Positions 34,208-43,969 are shown, counted from the stretch's first letter. The stretch is 64,000 nucleotides of DNA from Cladopsammia gracilis (GCA_022457155.1 JAJGOT010000037.1:2036001-2100000), one strand, 5' to 3'. Made by a program: numbers and translations. Notes: generated by a model not told the origin, from the letters alone.

Positions 34208-34600
34208 ATGTGTCAATTTACAGAGATTTTATAATTCCCCGTTTGTCATTACTTGTTCAGTCCGCTTGGGGACCACATTAATTTACAGAGATTTGCCATT
34301 TACAGACATTTTATATTAGAAGTCTAGGCATTATAAAAACTTTGTAAATAGTAGATTTACAAACATTGTTGGCAGATTTTATAAAGTCTGTAAATTGTAA
34401 GTCTTTCCCCTTATTAAAGCTCCTAGAATTTATAAACATTTTACAAACATTTTATAAAGAACAAGACAACAAAACTATATAAAATGTCTGTCAAAAGAAT
34501 TTACAGAGATTTTGTTTTCAACAGGTGAAAGTACCAAGTCTGTAAATTCAAGATTTATAGACATTTTATGAAGTCTGTAAATGGTCCAAATTTTCCAGTG
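34208..34600. repeat. Right terminal field of the 13.3-kb element
   Basis: Degenerate TTTACAGAGATTTTAT and CATTTTATAAAG words ending in the CCAGTG terminus. It mirrors the style of the left field. Confidence 0.7.
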
Positions 34601-35358
34601 CATATTGATTTTGTTGAATCTTATATGCATTCCTTCGGGGTTGTTTATATTTTCGAATGCCTTCTCCTTTCAGTCGCGGTCCCTGCGCTCCCTTTCCTTT
34701 TGTTGGTGTTACCATTACTCCTTGTTTTGCGCCAATTAAGAGATCAAGTTTATCTCGATATTTGTCTAAGGCTATTGAGTCAGTCATTAACTGATCCCAG
34801 TTCTGTTTTTCAGCATCACTTAAGATCTTGTTTGTCGTCTGTTTTTTTTTTTTTGTATTTTATTTTTCTGTGAAGTATTTTGGGATTGTCTATTTTTTTA
34901 TACAATTCTTTGGCATCTTTAACGTTTTTAAGTGGTAATCCTAAAAGTTGGTCTAAACGTGGTAATTTATATTTTCGGAAAACTTCTTTTTCATCATCCG
35001 ATATTCCTTTATAGATATCGACATCAAATTTTCTTGGTGATTTATAGGGTGGAGACGTTGCTATTTCAATTCCGGGTAACTGTGGCAACTCTCTATTCAA
35101 CGTGACGATGTCTTGAAGACCTTCAGTCAAAGCCAGTTGAATTTGCCTGAGTTGCTCAATCACGGCATCTTGTTTTTCATCTGTCTTCTTTTGTTGTTCA
35201 ATCAAAGGTTCGCGGAGGGTTTTGAAATAATCACTCGTGCCGATGTATCTGACCTGTTCTCGGTCTTTCACCTCATTCTTTACATCTGTGACTGCTTTCG
35301 CAATCTGATATCCCTCCAGTTCTCTTCCTGCGTATTTCTTTATTCTTTCAAGATCCAT
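34601..35358 (-). pseudogene. Coiled-coil Polinton protein, N-terminal part
   Basis: Starts MDLERIKKYAGRELEGYQIA at 35358, with a helical region (IEQQKKTDEKQDAVIEQLRQ) typical of a coiled coil. SPPYKSPRKFDVD and EKEVFRKYKLPRLDQLLGLP follow. A shift in a run of A near 34845 changes frame; the following segment (DSIALDKYRDKLDLLIGAKQ, then a Gly/Lys-rich stretch) reaches the insertion at 34600 and resumes at 21268. Divergently transcribed from the ATPase with only 56 bp between the starts. Confidence 0.65.
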
Positions 35359-35414
35359 TTTAAGTGGTGAAACAACATTTATTTCAAAAGATAAATGATA
35401 TCTCAACACTTAAA
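35359..35414. promoter_or_regulatory. Short divergent promoter with inverted start motifs
   Basis: Both start codons are embedded in the same motif: CATTTTAAGTG(G/T)TGA on one strand and its mirror TCAACACTTAAAATG on the other. The symmetry suggests one bidirectional promoter or a shared initiator element. Inferred from sequence only. Confidence 0.45.
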
Positions 35415-35999
35415 ATGAAGATTCCAAATTATGATCGAAACATCAATAATCGAACCGCGAACCGAAACTATTGTGATTTCCTTGATAAGGATTTCAGAAT
35501 GCTCATTGCGGGCCAAACTCGATGCGGAAAGACAAACACGCTTATGCATATCTTCAGAAAACCTCTTATCTCCTATGATAAAATTTATTTCTATACGCCA
35601 AATCAACATCAAGATAAGATTCAAGACTTCCAAAAGTTGATGGATGGAATCAGTGAAAAAGGTGGATATCCCGTTCTCGAAATTCTTGGCCCAGATGACA
35701 TCATGAATACCTCAGATTATCCAAATAATAACAGGAAAACAGTCGTGTTTGATGATCTCATTTATTCTTCTGAGAGGATTCAATGGACCGATGGAAGGCA
35801 TCATGGGATCAGCCCGATTTATCTCTCGCAATCCTATTATGATGTTCCACAAAAGATTCGTTTGAATTGTTCTCATATGATTCTGTATCCACCAGCAACA
35901 AAAACGCACCTTGATCTCATCGCTAAAGAGAATTTGGTTGAACCACATCTTTTCAATAGACTAGGACCTTATGAATTCCTTTTCCTTGACAAAGAATGA
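35415..35999 (+). CDS. Polinton genome-packaging ATPase (FtsK/HerA, A32-like)
   Basis: From ATG at 35415 the 194-residue frame reads FRMLIAGQTRCGKTNTLMHI (Walker A GQTRCGKT), then KTVVFDDLIYSSERI (Walker B VFDD) and a sensor-like ISPIYLSQSYYDVPQKIRLN. It ends EFLFLDKE. This is the packaging ATPase that pumps the genome into the capsid in Polintons and related viruses. It is slightly short for the family but has all catalytic blocks and no break, the only clearly intact Polinton gene here. Its TGA overlaps the ATG of the fibre gene (ATGA). Confidence 0.85.
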   Translation: MKIPNYDRNINNRTANRNYCDFLDKDFRMLIAGQTRCGKTNTLMHIFRKPLISYDKIYFYTPNQHQDKIQDFQKLMDGISEKGGYPVLEILGPDDIMNTSDYPNNNRKTVVFDDLIYSSERIQWTDGRHHGISPIYLSQSYYDVPQKIRLNCSHMILYPPATKTHLDLIAKENLVEPHLFNRLGPYEFLFLDKE

Positions 36000-36197
36000 T
36001 GAACCTTTCTAAAATGGAAATATTCAACAATGTGGGAAGATTCACAGGTGTTGACTTAAGTGAATACATAAAAAATTTCAACAAACAAGTTCAACAAGGC
36101 GGTTTGAAATTAGACGCCAACAATAATTATGATATCCAACAAAAACGACTGGCCAATGTTGCCGAAGGTGTTGACAATGACGACGCAATCACAAAGC

Positions 36198-36199
<2 letters not shown>

Positions 36200-36247
<48 letters not shown>

Positions 36248-37416
36248 GCCTTTATTTAAAGAGGGTAGCACTTAATAGCCAAAGGCTAATAAACTTGTGG
36301 CCCTCATAAAATACACAACTATATACAATCTAATACAATATATATATATATACATACATACATACATACATATTGAAATATAACAAAATTCGGTAATAAG
36401 AAGAAAATGAATAAAATTATTAAATTATAAAATGATGCAAACATTGTTGTTCCTTAAAAACCTTGGCAATCATGTTCTTTTTAAAACATCCTACAGAATC
36501 TAATTGCCTAATTTCAATTGGTATACTATTCCACAGTCTTGTTGCCGAAACAGCGAAAGAGCGTCCTCCCTCTGTTTCTCTTTTGTATTTAAGACAAACA
36601 GCATCAATGCTTGAATATCTAGTGTTGCGGGAGTGCCGTTTATTATTCAAAATTAAGTGTTCATCTAGATAATTCGGCAAAGACCCATTAATTCGCTTAT
36701 ACATTATTATGCATTTATCTATCTTATGTTGCTCATAAAACGGAATCCAAGCTAGCTTGTTAAACAAAGCAACTGATGGTGTCATGCGATCGGCATAAGA
36801 AATAACGCGTGCCGCACGTGTTTGCAATCTTAAGACCCTATAAACCGACTCGTTATCGCAATTTGCCCAAACAACGTTAGCATAAGACATAACAGGGCAA
36901 ATAATGCTATTATAAAACTGAAGTCACTGTTTAAGAGGTAAACAGGCTCGAATCTTACGCAATATTGCGATTCTAGAGGCCAACTTTGAACATACTTTCT
37001 CAATATGTTCATTAAAAGACAATTTGCTGTCAATATCTACGCCTAATAAGATGGCACAATCCACATTAATGAGCCGTTTTCCGTTTACAATAACATCTAT
37101 GTCACTTCCATTTATGTTAGCCACGCATCTTTTCCCAGTGATCATGAGTACTTTAATCTTGTCTTCGTTTAGTGGGAGCTTATTCGCTGAAGCCCATAAT
37201 TGAATTTCAGAGACAGACTTATTTAGTAATGAATTTAAGGTGGCTAAGTTTTTCACATCCGCAGAAGCGGTGACAGTCGTATCGTCTGCATAAAGGTCCA
37301 ACTGAGCACTTGTATATAAGGGCAGATCATTAATACACAAAATAAAAAATAAAGGACCTAAAATACTGCCCTGAGGGACTCCATGCAACATCAAAGCTTC
37401 CCTTCCAAAAAGCTTC
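36200..37416 (-). mobile_element. 5'-truncated non-LTR retrotransposon with (TTA)n tail
   Basis: Flanked by an exact 8-bp duplication CAAAGCAT (36192-36199 and 37417-37424). On its own strand it ends in a (TTA)n tail, seen here as (AAT)n at 36200-36246. It is truncated within the RT palm. Insertion is in the fibre gene in antisense orientation. Confidence 0.9.
36420..37416 (-). pseudogene. Reverse transcriptase, C-terminal half (CR1/L2-like LINE)
   Basis: It begins within the RT core: HGVPQGSILGPLFFILCIND, then DLYADDTTVTAS (catalytic YADD), LPLNEDKIKVLMITGKR and LLGVDIDSKLSFNEHI. After a stop or shift near 36900 the frame continues MSYANVVWANCDNESVYRV, VISYADRMTPSVALF and SFAVSATRLWNSIPIEIRQL to 36420. 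The order is typical of CR1/L2/Rex-type elements. Endonuclease and the first RT blocks are absent because of 5' truncation. Confidence 0.85.
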
Positions 37417-39166
37417 CAAAGCATCAAGCTGACACGCTTGAAAACAAATTAACGCAATTGAGGGCAGATTCACTTCAGGTTGATGGTTTCTCGCATATGA
37501 CTGGAGACCTTGATATCAGAGGTCATAATATAATCAAACCAGGAGGCATAAAAATGAACAGAAAACTGATCACAAATCTAGACAATGATGAAGACAATGA
37601 TCTCTCAGCGGTGAATATGATCACTCTGAAAAAATTCCACCCTGATGCTCCGGCTCACACTCATGAAGTGACTAAAGATATTGATTTCAAAGGACTTTTC
37701 AATGTGGTCCAACCAAAACAACAAACATGGCATGATTTGGGGGCAAATTATAACAATCTGGTTTCTTATAATGACGTCAAGAATATCTTTCTCAGCCGCA
37801 AAGAGACGTTTCTAATGAAGACTAGTTTGGATATGGGAAATCACACCATTTTCAATGTGAAAGACCCAACAGTTGCCGACCAAAGGGCAAACAAAAGATA
37901 TGTGGACGACGAAGTCTCTACGGCAGTCAATCCCAAAGCTGATAAAACATATGTTGATAGAAAAACGATTTATAATAATACAAAAACAACGCAGAATAAA
38001 ACCGCAATCAGCGATTTGAAAACAAATAAGGCTGACCAAACATATGTCGATGCAAAAAATAAAGAGCTGGAAGATTATGTCAATAAATCTCATATCTCTT
38101 CGACTTCCCGTGCAAAAGATGAATTCCGATATCTGATGGAAAATGTGGATGAATCTAGCTCTGAAAATGGGATTGTCGTAAATGGAATAAATGATTTTCC
38201 AGATTCGCCGCATCGTTTCAATAAGAAGGCATATGATTTATTATTTTCTCGAAATGGAAATAATCGCTACTCCAGTAGATTATGGTTCAATCTGTATCAA
38301 CTGCCTGAAGGTGAATACACCGTGTGCATTGAATTCTTTCCAGGTACAATGGGGAATGTCAGTGTGAATGTAGTGAGTACAAGTCTGAATATCAATCAAC
38401 AATCAACAAACCAATTTTCGAATTATACAAGATCAATTATTCACATGCATAAATTGAAGATCTCTAAACCGGAATTCATCATGGTCGATTTAAAATATGA
38501 TGAAACGGCGCCTTCATCATCAGATGCAGCGTCAAAACTAATTATTTATGGCGTTAAAAATTCTGTAGCAGATGTTGATTCAAGTGTCTTCGATGCTCCC
38601 TTCAGTTTCGAAAATCAAAAAATGGTCATGCAAACTAATTTGGATATGAATGGTCATCAAATCCTCAATTCAGGTCTAACAAATAATTTTATGCTGCTTG
38701 GCAGATTTAGACCATCGTCGGATGGAAATGAGGTAAATATACTTTTCGATAATTTTTTCAATGACCTCATCATCCCAATCAACTGTAAATTAATTAAAGC
38801 CCATGCTCAAATTCTAACGAAAAAATCTGTGTTTCCGCGACTAACTTTAGTCATCCCAACTAAAGAAATGCAAGAAGTGGAACGAATTTTAGTGGAGATA
38901 ATCGAATTCAATTATTTAATTTTTCCAACGTTTCTTTTTCAGCTGGAGAGTTATTTTCAGCAAGAATACGGGATCAAAATTAGCTGTTGACTCTATTCAA
39001 CTTACATTTCTTTTCGAAGTTATCTAAAATGAGCTTTGAAATTTACAAAAAAATACAACTGAAAATATTACGCATGATAACGTTGTATTTGCTATTGAAT
39101 TCCGCACATCATTAACATCGTCCTGAAAAAGAAAAAAAATGTTCTTGTATTCTAAAATGCCTAAAA

Positions 39167-39691
39167 ATGACCTCTTCCATTTCAATCATATTGACACTGG
39201 ACAAAGAAACACTCGAAGCGATTAAAGAATTGTACAAATATTATCACAAACGCTGGTGGTGTTATAAAAGAATGGCCAAAAGACTCAAAGAAGCCTACTT
39301 TGCAAACAATCTAGCTTCCACCATGCTTGTTGCTGTTGGAACGATAGCTGGAGGAATCACCCTCAATCCTATCGTTTTGGGTGTAATAAGCGGGGCTGGT
39401 TTGGTTTTGAAAACAAGCAGTGAAATAAAAAATTATAAGAACAAAATAACCATGGCAAAATCCGCCTTTACAACATATGATAAAGTTTTGATTGAGCTGA
39501 GATCTTACTTGAGAGGATGTAGATTTGACCCATCAAAATTCCGTGATAAAATGATAACAATTGATGGTATGGTGGCTGATTTGGGCCTGAATTACGAAAA
39601 ATATGAAAAAGATTATCATGAAAAATATTACCCAGCTTTGTTGCCAGCACCAAAAGGATTGGGAGGACCACCCAAGGCGGTTTGGGTTTGA
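39167..39691 (+). CDS. Polinton membrane-hairpin protein, unknown
   Basis: 174 residues with a basic amphipathic N-terminal part (KELYKYYHKRWWCYKRMAKR). Two adjacent hydrophobic segments are joined by a Pro (ASTMLVAVGTIAGGITLNP, then IVLGVISGAGLVLKTSSEI). A helical region follows, then a Pro/Gly-rich end (ALLPAPKGLGGPPKAVWV). The glycine-rich hydrophobic hairpin resembles membrane-inserting or pore-forming helices in general appearance only. It lies between the fibre gene and the convergent gene at 39749-40495, and its frame is open. Perhaps a virion or host-membrane protein; function unknown. Confidence 0.55.
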   Translation: MTSSISIILTLDKETLEAIKELYKYYHKRWWCYKRMAKRLKEAYFANNLASTMLVAVGTIAGGITLNPIVLGVISGAGLVLKTSSEIKNYKNKITMAKSAFTTYDKVLIELRSYLRGCRFDPSKFRDKMITIDGMVADLGLNYEKYEKDYHEKYYPALLPAPKGLGGPPKAVWV

Positions 39692-39748
39692 TCATATTAT
39701 CATTGAAAATATGATCGGTAAATGGACTCACAGAAAGAAGGCAAAAAC

Positions 39749-40495
39749 TCATGACACTCTATCATTAAGCTGTTTCAATGTCAACGCTTCACCCTCGTCT
39801 GATTGGATAATTCCCTTTTGGCGGCGTGGCTCTGGATGGGATTCATCGTCATAGTCATCTTCGTCTTCATATTGATCAAAGAAACTAGGTTGTTCGATCA
39901 ATTCTTTGATAAGAACTTCTTGGGTTGTGATTGTGATTGATGGAAAATTTCCAAGGAAAACTTGGCGAAGCCTGACGACAACAGAACCTGTGAAAGGAAT
40001 TCCAATCAAGTCATGTGGATTCACACGATTTTTAACTTCCTTGACAGTGCCATCTGATCTCTTTTTCTGAACAAGTTTATTGAAACGGCAATTTATCTTT
40101 CCAGATTTGTCTGTGTATAGCTTGGAATAAAGCTTATAATATTTTGAGGAATCTTCTTTGATGATTGACCAACCATTGAAGGATGCTTGTTTTTTGAGTT
40201 TTCTGATTTCATCTTTCTTGGCAATTGTGAGTTTATTTATTGCAGACTCAAAAGAACGCAGCATCGGAATGTCTTCATCATTGAGAGTGAGACCAAGAGA
40301 GAATGATGTTTTATCAGCGTTTTTATGCATCCTTATTTTCATTTTGCCTTCAAGAAGAATATTGCAAGGCTCGGCTTCGCCACCGGTGTCAACCAATATT
40401 GGCAAGACAACGAAAGAAAAATCACCTGTCTTTTTGGTTTCTGGTTTTGAAAGGGTTATTTTCTGGTTTTGGTAATTGCAGGTGTTTGTGATCAT
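39749..40495 (-). CDS. Acidic-tailed protein, possible ssDNA-binding protein of the Polinton
   Basis: A 248-residue open frame. The N-terminal two thirds is beta-rich with alternating Lys and aromatic residues (NYQNQKITLSKPETKKTGDF, SGKINCRFNKLVQKKRSDGT, GIPFTGSVVVRLRQVFLGNF). A strongly acidic patch follows (QYEDEDDYDDESHPE), then a short tail. OB-fold proteins with acidic C-termini are typical viral ssDNA-binding proteins. Its position, divergent from and next to PolB, supports a replication role. The assignment is inference from composition and context; no diagnostic motif was seen. Confidence 0.45.
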   Translation of the reverse strand: MITNTCNYQNQKITLSKPETKKTGDFSFVVLPILVDTGGEAEPCNILLEGKMKIRMHKNADKTSFSLGLTLNDEDIPMLRSFESAINKLTIAKKDEIRKLKKQASFNGWSIIKEDSSKYYKLYSKLYTDKSGKINCRFNKLVQKKRSDGTVKEVKNRVNPHDLIGIPFTGSVVVRLRQVFLGNFPSITITTQEVLIKELIEQPSFFDQYEDEDDYDDESHPEPRRQKGIIQSDEGEALTLKQLNDRVS

Positions 40496-40499
40496 TATT

Positions 40500-41030
40500 T
40501 TATTATCACAGATAAAAAAAATTAAAATTTACCAAAATTCAGCTTCTGAATTGAACGATGAACACATAAAAGATGCAGACTATGAACATGTTAAGAAAGT
40601 TTGGGAAGAATTTGATATGAAGAATATGGGAGATTATCACGATGTTTATTTGAAAACTGATGTGTGTTTGCTGGCAAATATTTTCGAGGAATTCAGAAAA
40701 GTTTGCTTGGAACATTATAAATTGGATCCTGCATGGTATTATACAGCACCGGGATTGGCATGGGACGCAGCTTTGAAAGAAAGTGGTGTTAAGCTGGATC
40801 TTTTGACGGATGCGGATATGCTGCTGTTTTTTGAGAAAGGAATTCGGGGTGGCATTCAACCATCACGCATCGACTTGGGGGAGCAAATAATAAATATATG
40901 GGTGGAGAGTTTGATCCTTTGGAGAAATCCACCTTCATTCCCTATCTGGATGCAAACAATCTCTATGGCTGGGGAATGATCTAGGACCTGCCAGTGGGGG
41001 ATTTTGAGTGGATGACAGAAAAAGAAAAAA
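40500..41030 (+). pseudogene. Protein-primed DNA polymerase B, fragment
   Basis: The frame reads MGDYHDVYLKTDVCLLANIF (exonuclease/TPR1-proximal region of DNA_pol_B_2), HYKLDPAWYYTAPGLAWDAA and MLLFFEKGIRGGI. A shift near 40885 then gives PYLDANNLYGWGM, the motif A block with the catalytic Asp. A TAG follows directly and recognisable sequence ends near 41030. Both the N-terminal part and the rest of the palm and thumb are missing. The 5' boundary adjoins the gene on the other strand with almost no gap, suggesting a deletion there too. This would have been the replicative polymerase. Confidence 0.8.
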
Positions 41031-41215
41031 AAAGTGTGTATTGTAGTGTCTCAGACACTTGGAATCAAAACTCCGAATAACGCTGTAATCGGTGATGTAA
41101 TGCAGAGAGAGAACAATAGGATTTGATGCGGATCAATAATTATTAGAGGTTATTAGCTAAAAGGGATGATGAATCCTGTTATTGGTGTCCATGTACTAAT
41201 TATTTACTTCAAACT
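41031..41215. other. Unassigned spacer
   Basis: Short noncoding sequence between the truncated polymerase and a repeat-bounded element. Confidence 0.5.
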
Positions 41216-43969
41216 CTATTCGCACTGCATAAATCATAAGCAGAGCATATAAGACAAACAAAATATGAATAAATTGTCATTCCTTCAAGTGCAACGGCTC
41301 CGTCAACATCAAAGTGTCCCTCGCTATCTGAACACCAGCACTGACTTTTTATCGTCTTCGGTAGCATGCACACCACCCTTTGGAGCTCATTTGGCTTAGT
41401 GACTCAGGTAAATACTACATAATTGATGTATTTGACTTGGAGTGTATTTTTTGTTGGCACAAGTGGGCGTCTCTTTCCCATTAATGTTTGTTGTCATTGT
41501 TGTCGCCGGCGTACAATTTCGAGCAACCTCCATAAATGTTTGTTGCATTTCATCCGATATATTGTTCTAATATAAATGTGAGGGATATATCGCCAGTTTC
41601 TTGTTTCCTTTTGTAGGATGAATCGCTCGGCTGGGAGCAAAACTGCAATTATCTCTTACTGAGCAAGCGCCAGTTTTTGAGGTTTGGGATAGTTACATTG
41701 TACCTTGAAGTAAGTTACTCGGCTTAATATTTGAACGATGACCACGGATGTTTTGTGCTCATGTTTTGCCCTCAATGGTGAGAGGTATTTTCTGTCGTCA
41801 AATGTTGTCACCACGTGTAGTTGCGGAAAATAAGCATATACTATGGTTGCCTCTTGGTAAAATGATTCTGTCGGCGAGGGTCCGTCAGTTGATTACTAAT
41901 GAGTGTTGAATGATTTTTGTATTGAGCTCAGAGTTATATTCTCACGTGGAGTTTTTGTCTCTCAGTGAAATGATTCTGTCGGCAAGGGAGCGATTGATGA
42001 TCACTAATGAGTATGTTTACAATGAGCATTGTTTGGGCTCGGTGTTTGTTTGTACTCTTAATGACATGATTCTTTCGTCAAGGGAACGACTGATGTTCAC
42101 TAATGAGTGTGTTTACGATGAGTATTATTGGTGTTTGTTTTTACTCTTAGTGACATGATTTTTTCGTCAAGGGAACGACTGATGATCACTAATGAGTGTG
42201 TTTACGATGAGTATTATTCGAGCTCAGTATTTGGTTGTTCTCTTGGTGGCATGATTCTTTCGTCAAGGGAGCGATTGATGATCACTAATGAGTGTTTACA
42301 ATGAGCATTGTTTGGGCTCGGTGTTTGTTTTTACTCTTAGTGACATGATTTTTTCGTCAAGGGAACGACTGATGATCACTAATGAGTGTGTTTACGATGA
42401 GTATTATTCGAGCTCAGTATTTGGTTGTACTCTTGGTGGCATGATTCTTTCGTCAAGGGAGCGATTGATGATCACTAATGAGTATGTTTACAATGAGCAT
42501 TGTTTGGGCTCGGTGTTTGTTTGTACTCTTAGTGACATGATTCTCTCGTCAGGGGAACGTCTGATGATCACTAACGAGTGTGTTACAGTGCATATTGTTC
42601 GAGCTCGTTTTTTCATTGTGCTCTTAATGACATGATTCTTTCGTCAAGGGAACGATTGATGTTTACTAATGAGTGTGTGCACGCGCACAAGGAATATTGT
42701 TTGAGGTTAATTGTGTTGAGCTTCAAGTTATTGTCACATTGACACTTGTCTTTTATTGAAATGATTCTGTCGGCAAGGGATCGTCAGGTTTTACTATTAA
42801 GTATCTTTTTAACGATTATCGTGTTGAGCTTCAAGTTATTATCTTGCTCACATTTGTCCCCCAGTGAGGGACCGCCAGTCGATCACTATTGGACGTACTA
42901 TTTTCTGTACATTATTTCTTCTTCCCCCCGACCTACCCCTAGGCTGCTGGGAGTGACAGTTGCCAAAACGGAGTATCTTAATCCAACTCCCCTAGTTATT
43001 CTGGGTCACAACTGTCACCCCCTTGTTGGCCCCGGGGGTCTCCCATTTTACGTCCCCCCGGCATGGGACTAGCAGTTTGATCCGTCCTTTGACGAATGTC
43101 TACTGGTTTCGGCTCAACAGCTGCCTAACCCATACATTAAGGCTCACTGGAGGGAGACCCTTATTGGGGCCCTTGAGGGGGTGATAGTTGCCCTGGAAAC
43201 GTTCAAGTAAACTATCAAAGTTACAGACATGATACCAATCGCTCACGTTTCTACGATGTAAAGCAGCTCTGGTTCGGGCGCATGGCGATCAATTATTGTG
43301 GCCTTGGAGATAACAGTGAGGCCTGGATTATGTGCACTTTGGGAAAATGAGGTGTGGGGAGTGAGGTTTGGGAGTGAGGTTTGGGAGTGAGGTTTGGTGG
43401 TGCGTTTTGGTATGGCCAATGCAGTTGTGATGATATTCGGACTACTGGGATAGGTTGACTGACATGTGTTGTTTACTGGGTGTGAATGTGCCCCTCCCTA
43501 TCCTCCGGGGCACTGATTGTTACTTGATCTTGTCAGCAGACCATCAATGGCCTCTTTGGTTGGATGTAAGTTTTGGGGGATTAAGAGACCATTGATGGTC
43601 TCGATTTGTGGAGTTCAGGGGACTGAAGATGATTGGAGCCGAATTTCATCCCAGACCTTAACGCGATGCGATGATTGTTGCAGTGCGTAATAGTATACTA
43701 TTCGCACTGCATAAATCATAAGCAGAGCATATAAGACCAACAAAATATGAATAAATTGTCATTCCTTCAAGTGCAACGGCGAAGGAAATATACCAAGTGT
43801 AAAGCAATTGACATTTGGGTGTTACGGGTGGGTGTACGGGCCAGGGAAATTAACTCACCCTCCCTCCCACCCCTCTTTCCGTTCGCACTGTGCCTCTCGT
43901 CGTGTCGCCGAATTTTATCCCAGACCTTAATGCGATGCGATAACTGTTGCAGTGCGTAATAGTATACTA
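41216..43969. mobile_element. Non-autonomous Ngaro/DIRS-like element with split direct repeats
   Basis: An 83-bp block A (CTATTCGCACTGCATAAATC...) occurs at 41216-41298 and 43698-43780. A 63-bp block B (GCCGAATTT.ATCCCAGACC...) occurs at 43638-43700 and 43907-43969. The order A-interior-B-A-B is the split-direct-repeat layout of PAT/Ngaro tyrosine-recombinase retrotransposons. The B-A junction forms an inverted repeat around TAGTATACTA. No RT, RNase H or recombinase frame was found, so it would be non-autonomous. Confidence 0.55.
41850..42790. repeat. About 95-bp tandem repeat, roughly ten units
   Basis: The unit begins ATGATTCTTTCGTCAAGGGA, then ACGACTGATGATCACTAATG and TGTTTACGATGAGTATT. 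Units differ by point changes and small deletions. Frames across it are repeat artefacts. It lies within the Ngaro-like element. Confidence 0.8.

Larger units (their letters stand above)
21269..34600. mobile_element. 13.3-kb CACTGG-terminated element inserted in the Polinton
   Basis: The left end starts CACTGGAAAACTTGAACCAT and the right end is its reverse complement (30 of 32 bases match). The element splits the coiled-coil gene; flanking frames continue on both sides and imply a TA or CATA target duplication. Both ends carry arrays of ATTTACAG-type words (21269-22110 and 33058-34600). No recognisable transposase was found; a decayed spliced gene lies at 26287-28751. CACTG-type termini with subterminal repeats resemble CACTA/EnSpm (CMC) elements, but the class is unproven. 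It has received its own insertions. Confidence 0.7.
35996..38990 (+). pseudogene. Tail-fibre-like protein of the Polinton, split by a LINE insertion
   Basis: The 5' part (35996-36199) overlaps the ATPase stop and encodes GLKLDANNNYDIQQKRLANV. After the insertion the frame resumes at 37425 and runs to 38990. It carries repeats of the type seen in phage fibres: HMTGDLDIRGHNIIKPG, TSLDMGNHTIFNVKDP...ANKRYVDDE, ADKTYVD, ADQTYVD and QTNLDMNGHQILNSGL. A beta-rich region lies between (LWFNLYQLPEGEYTVCIEFF) and another near the end (ILTKKSVFPRLTLVIP). A frameshift near 38880 alters the tail. A receptor-binding spike role is inferred. Confidence 0.75.
13832..41030. mobile_element. Maverick/Polinton, broken and multiply interrupted
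   Basis: The genes between these limits form the Polinton set: chromodomain integrase, adenovirus-like protease, double-jelly-roll capsid protein, minor capsid protein, packaging ATPase and protein-primed PolB. Typical cnidarian accessory genes are also present. The left block is transcribed leftward and the ATPase/fibre block rightward from about 35.4 kb. Three insertions (14842-16322, 21269-34600, 36200-37416) account for about 16 kb; the rest is about 11 kb. PolB is cut off after motif A, so the right end, with its terminal repeat, is missing. No left terminal repeat was proven. Such elements are virus-like transposons that integrate by the rve integrase; this copy is inactive. Confidence 0.85.

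Noticed and set aside
21269..34600. Firm assignment to CACTA/EnSpm or to Tc1/mariner
   Set aside because: Termini and subterminal arrays suggest the former, the apparent TA duplication the latter; no transposase was seen to decide.
37812..38213. 133-residue minus-strand frame
   Set aside because: Antisense of the fibre gene repeats.
41910..42635. Repeat protein (ERLMITNECVYDEY-type units)
   Set aside because: Frame runs through a 95-bp tandem array with length changes between units; no start context or domain.
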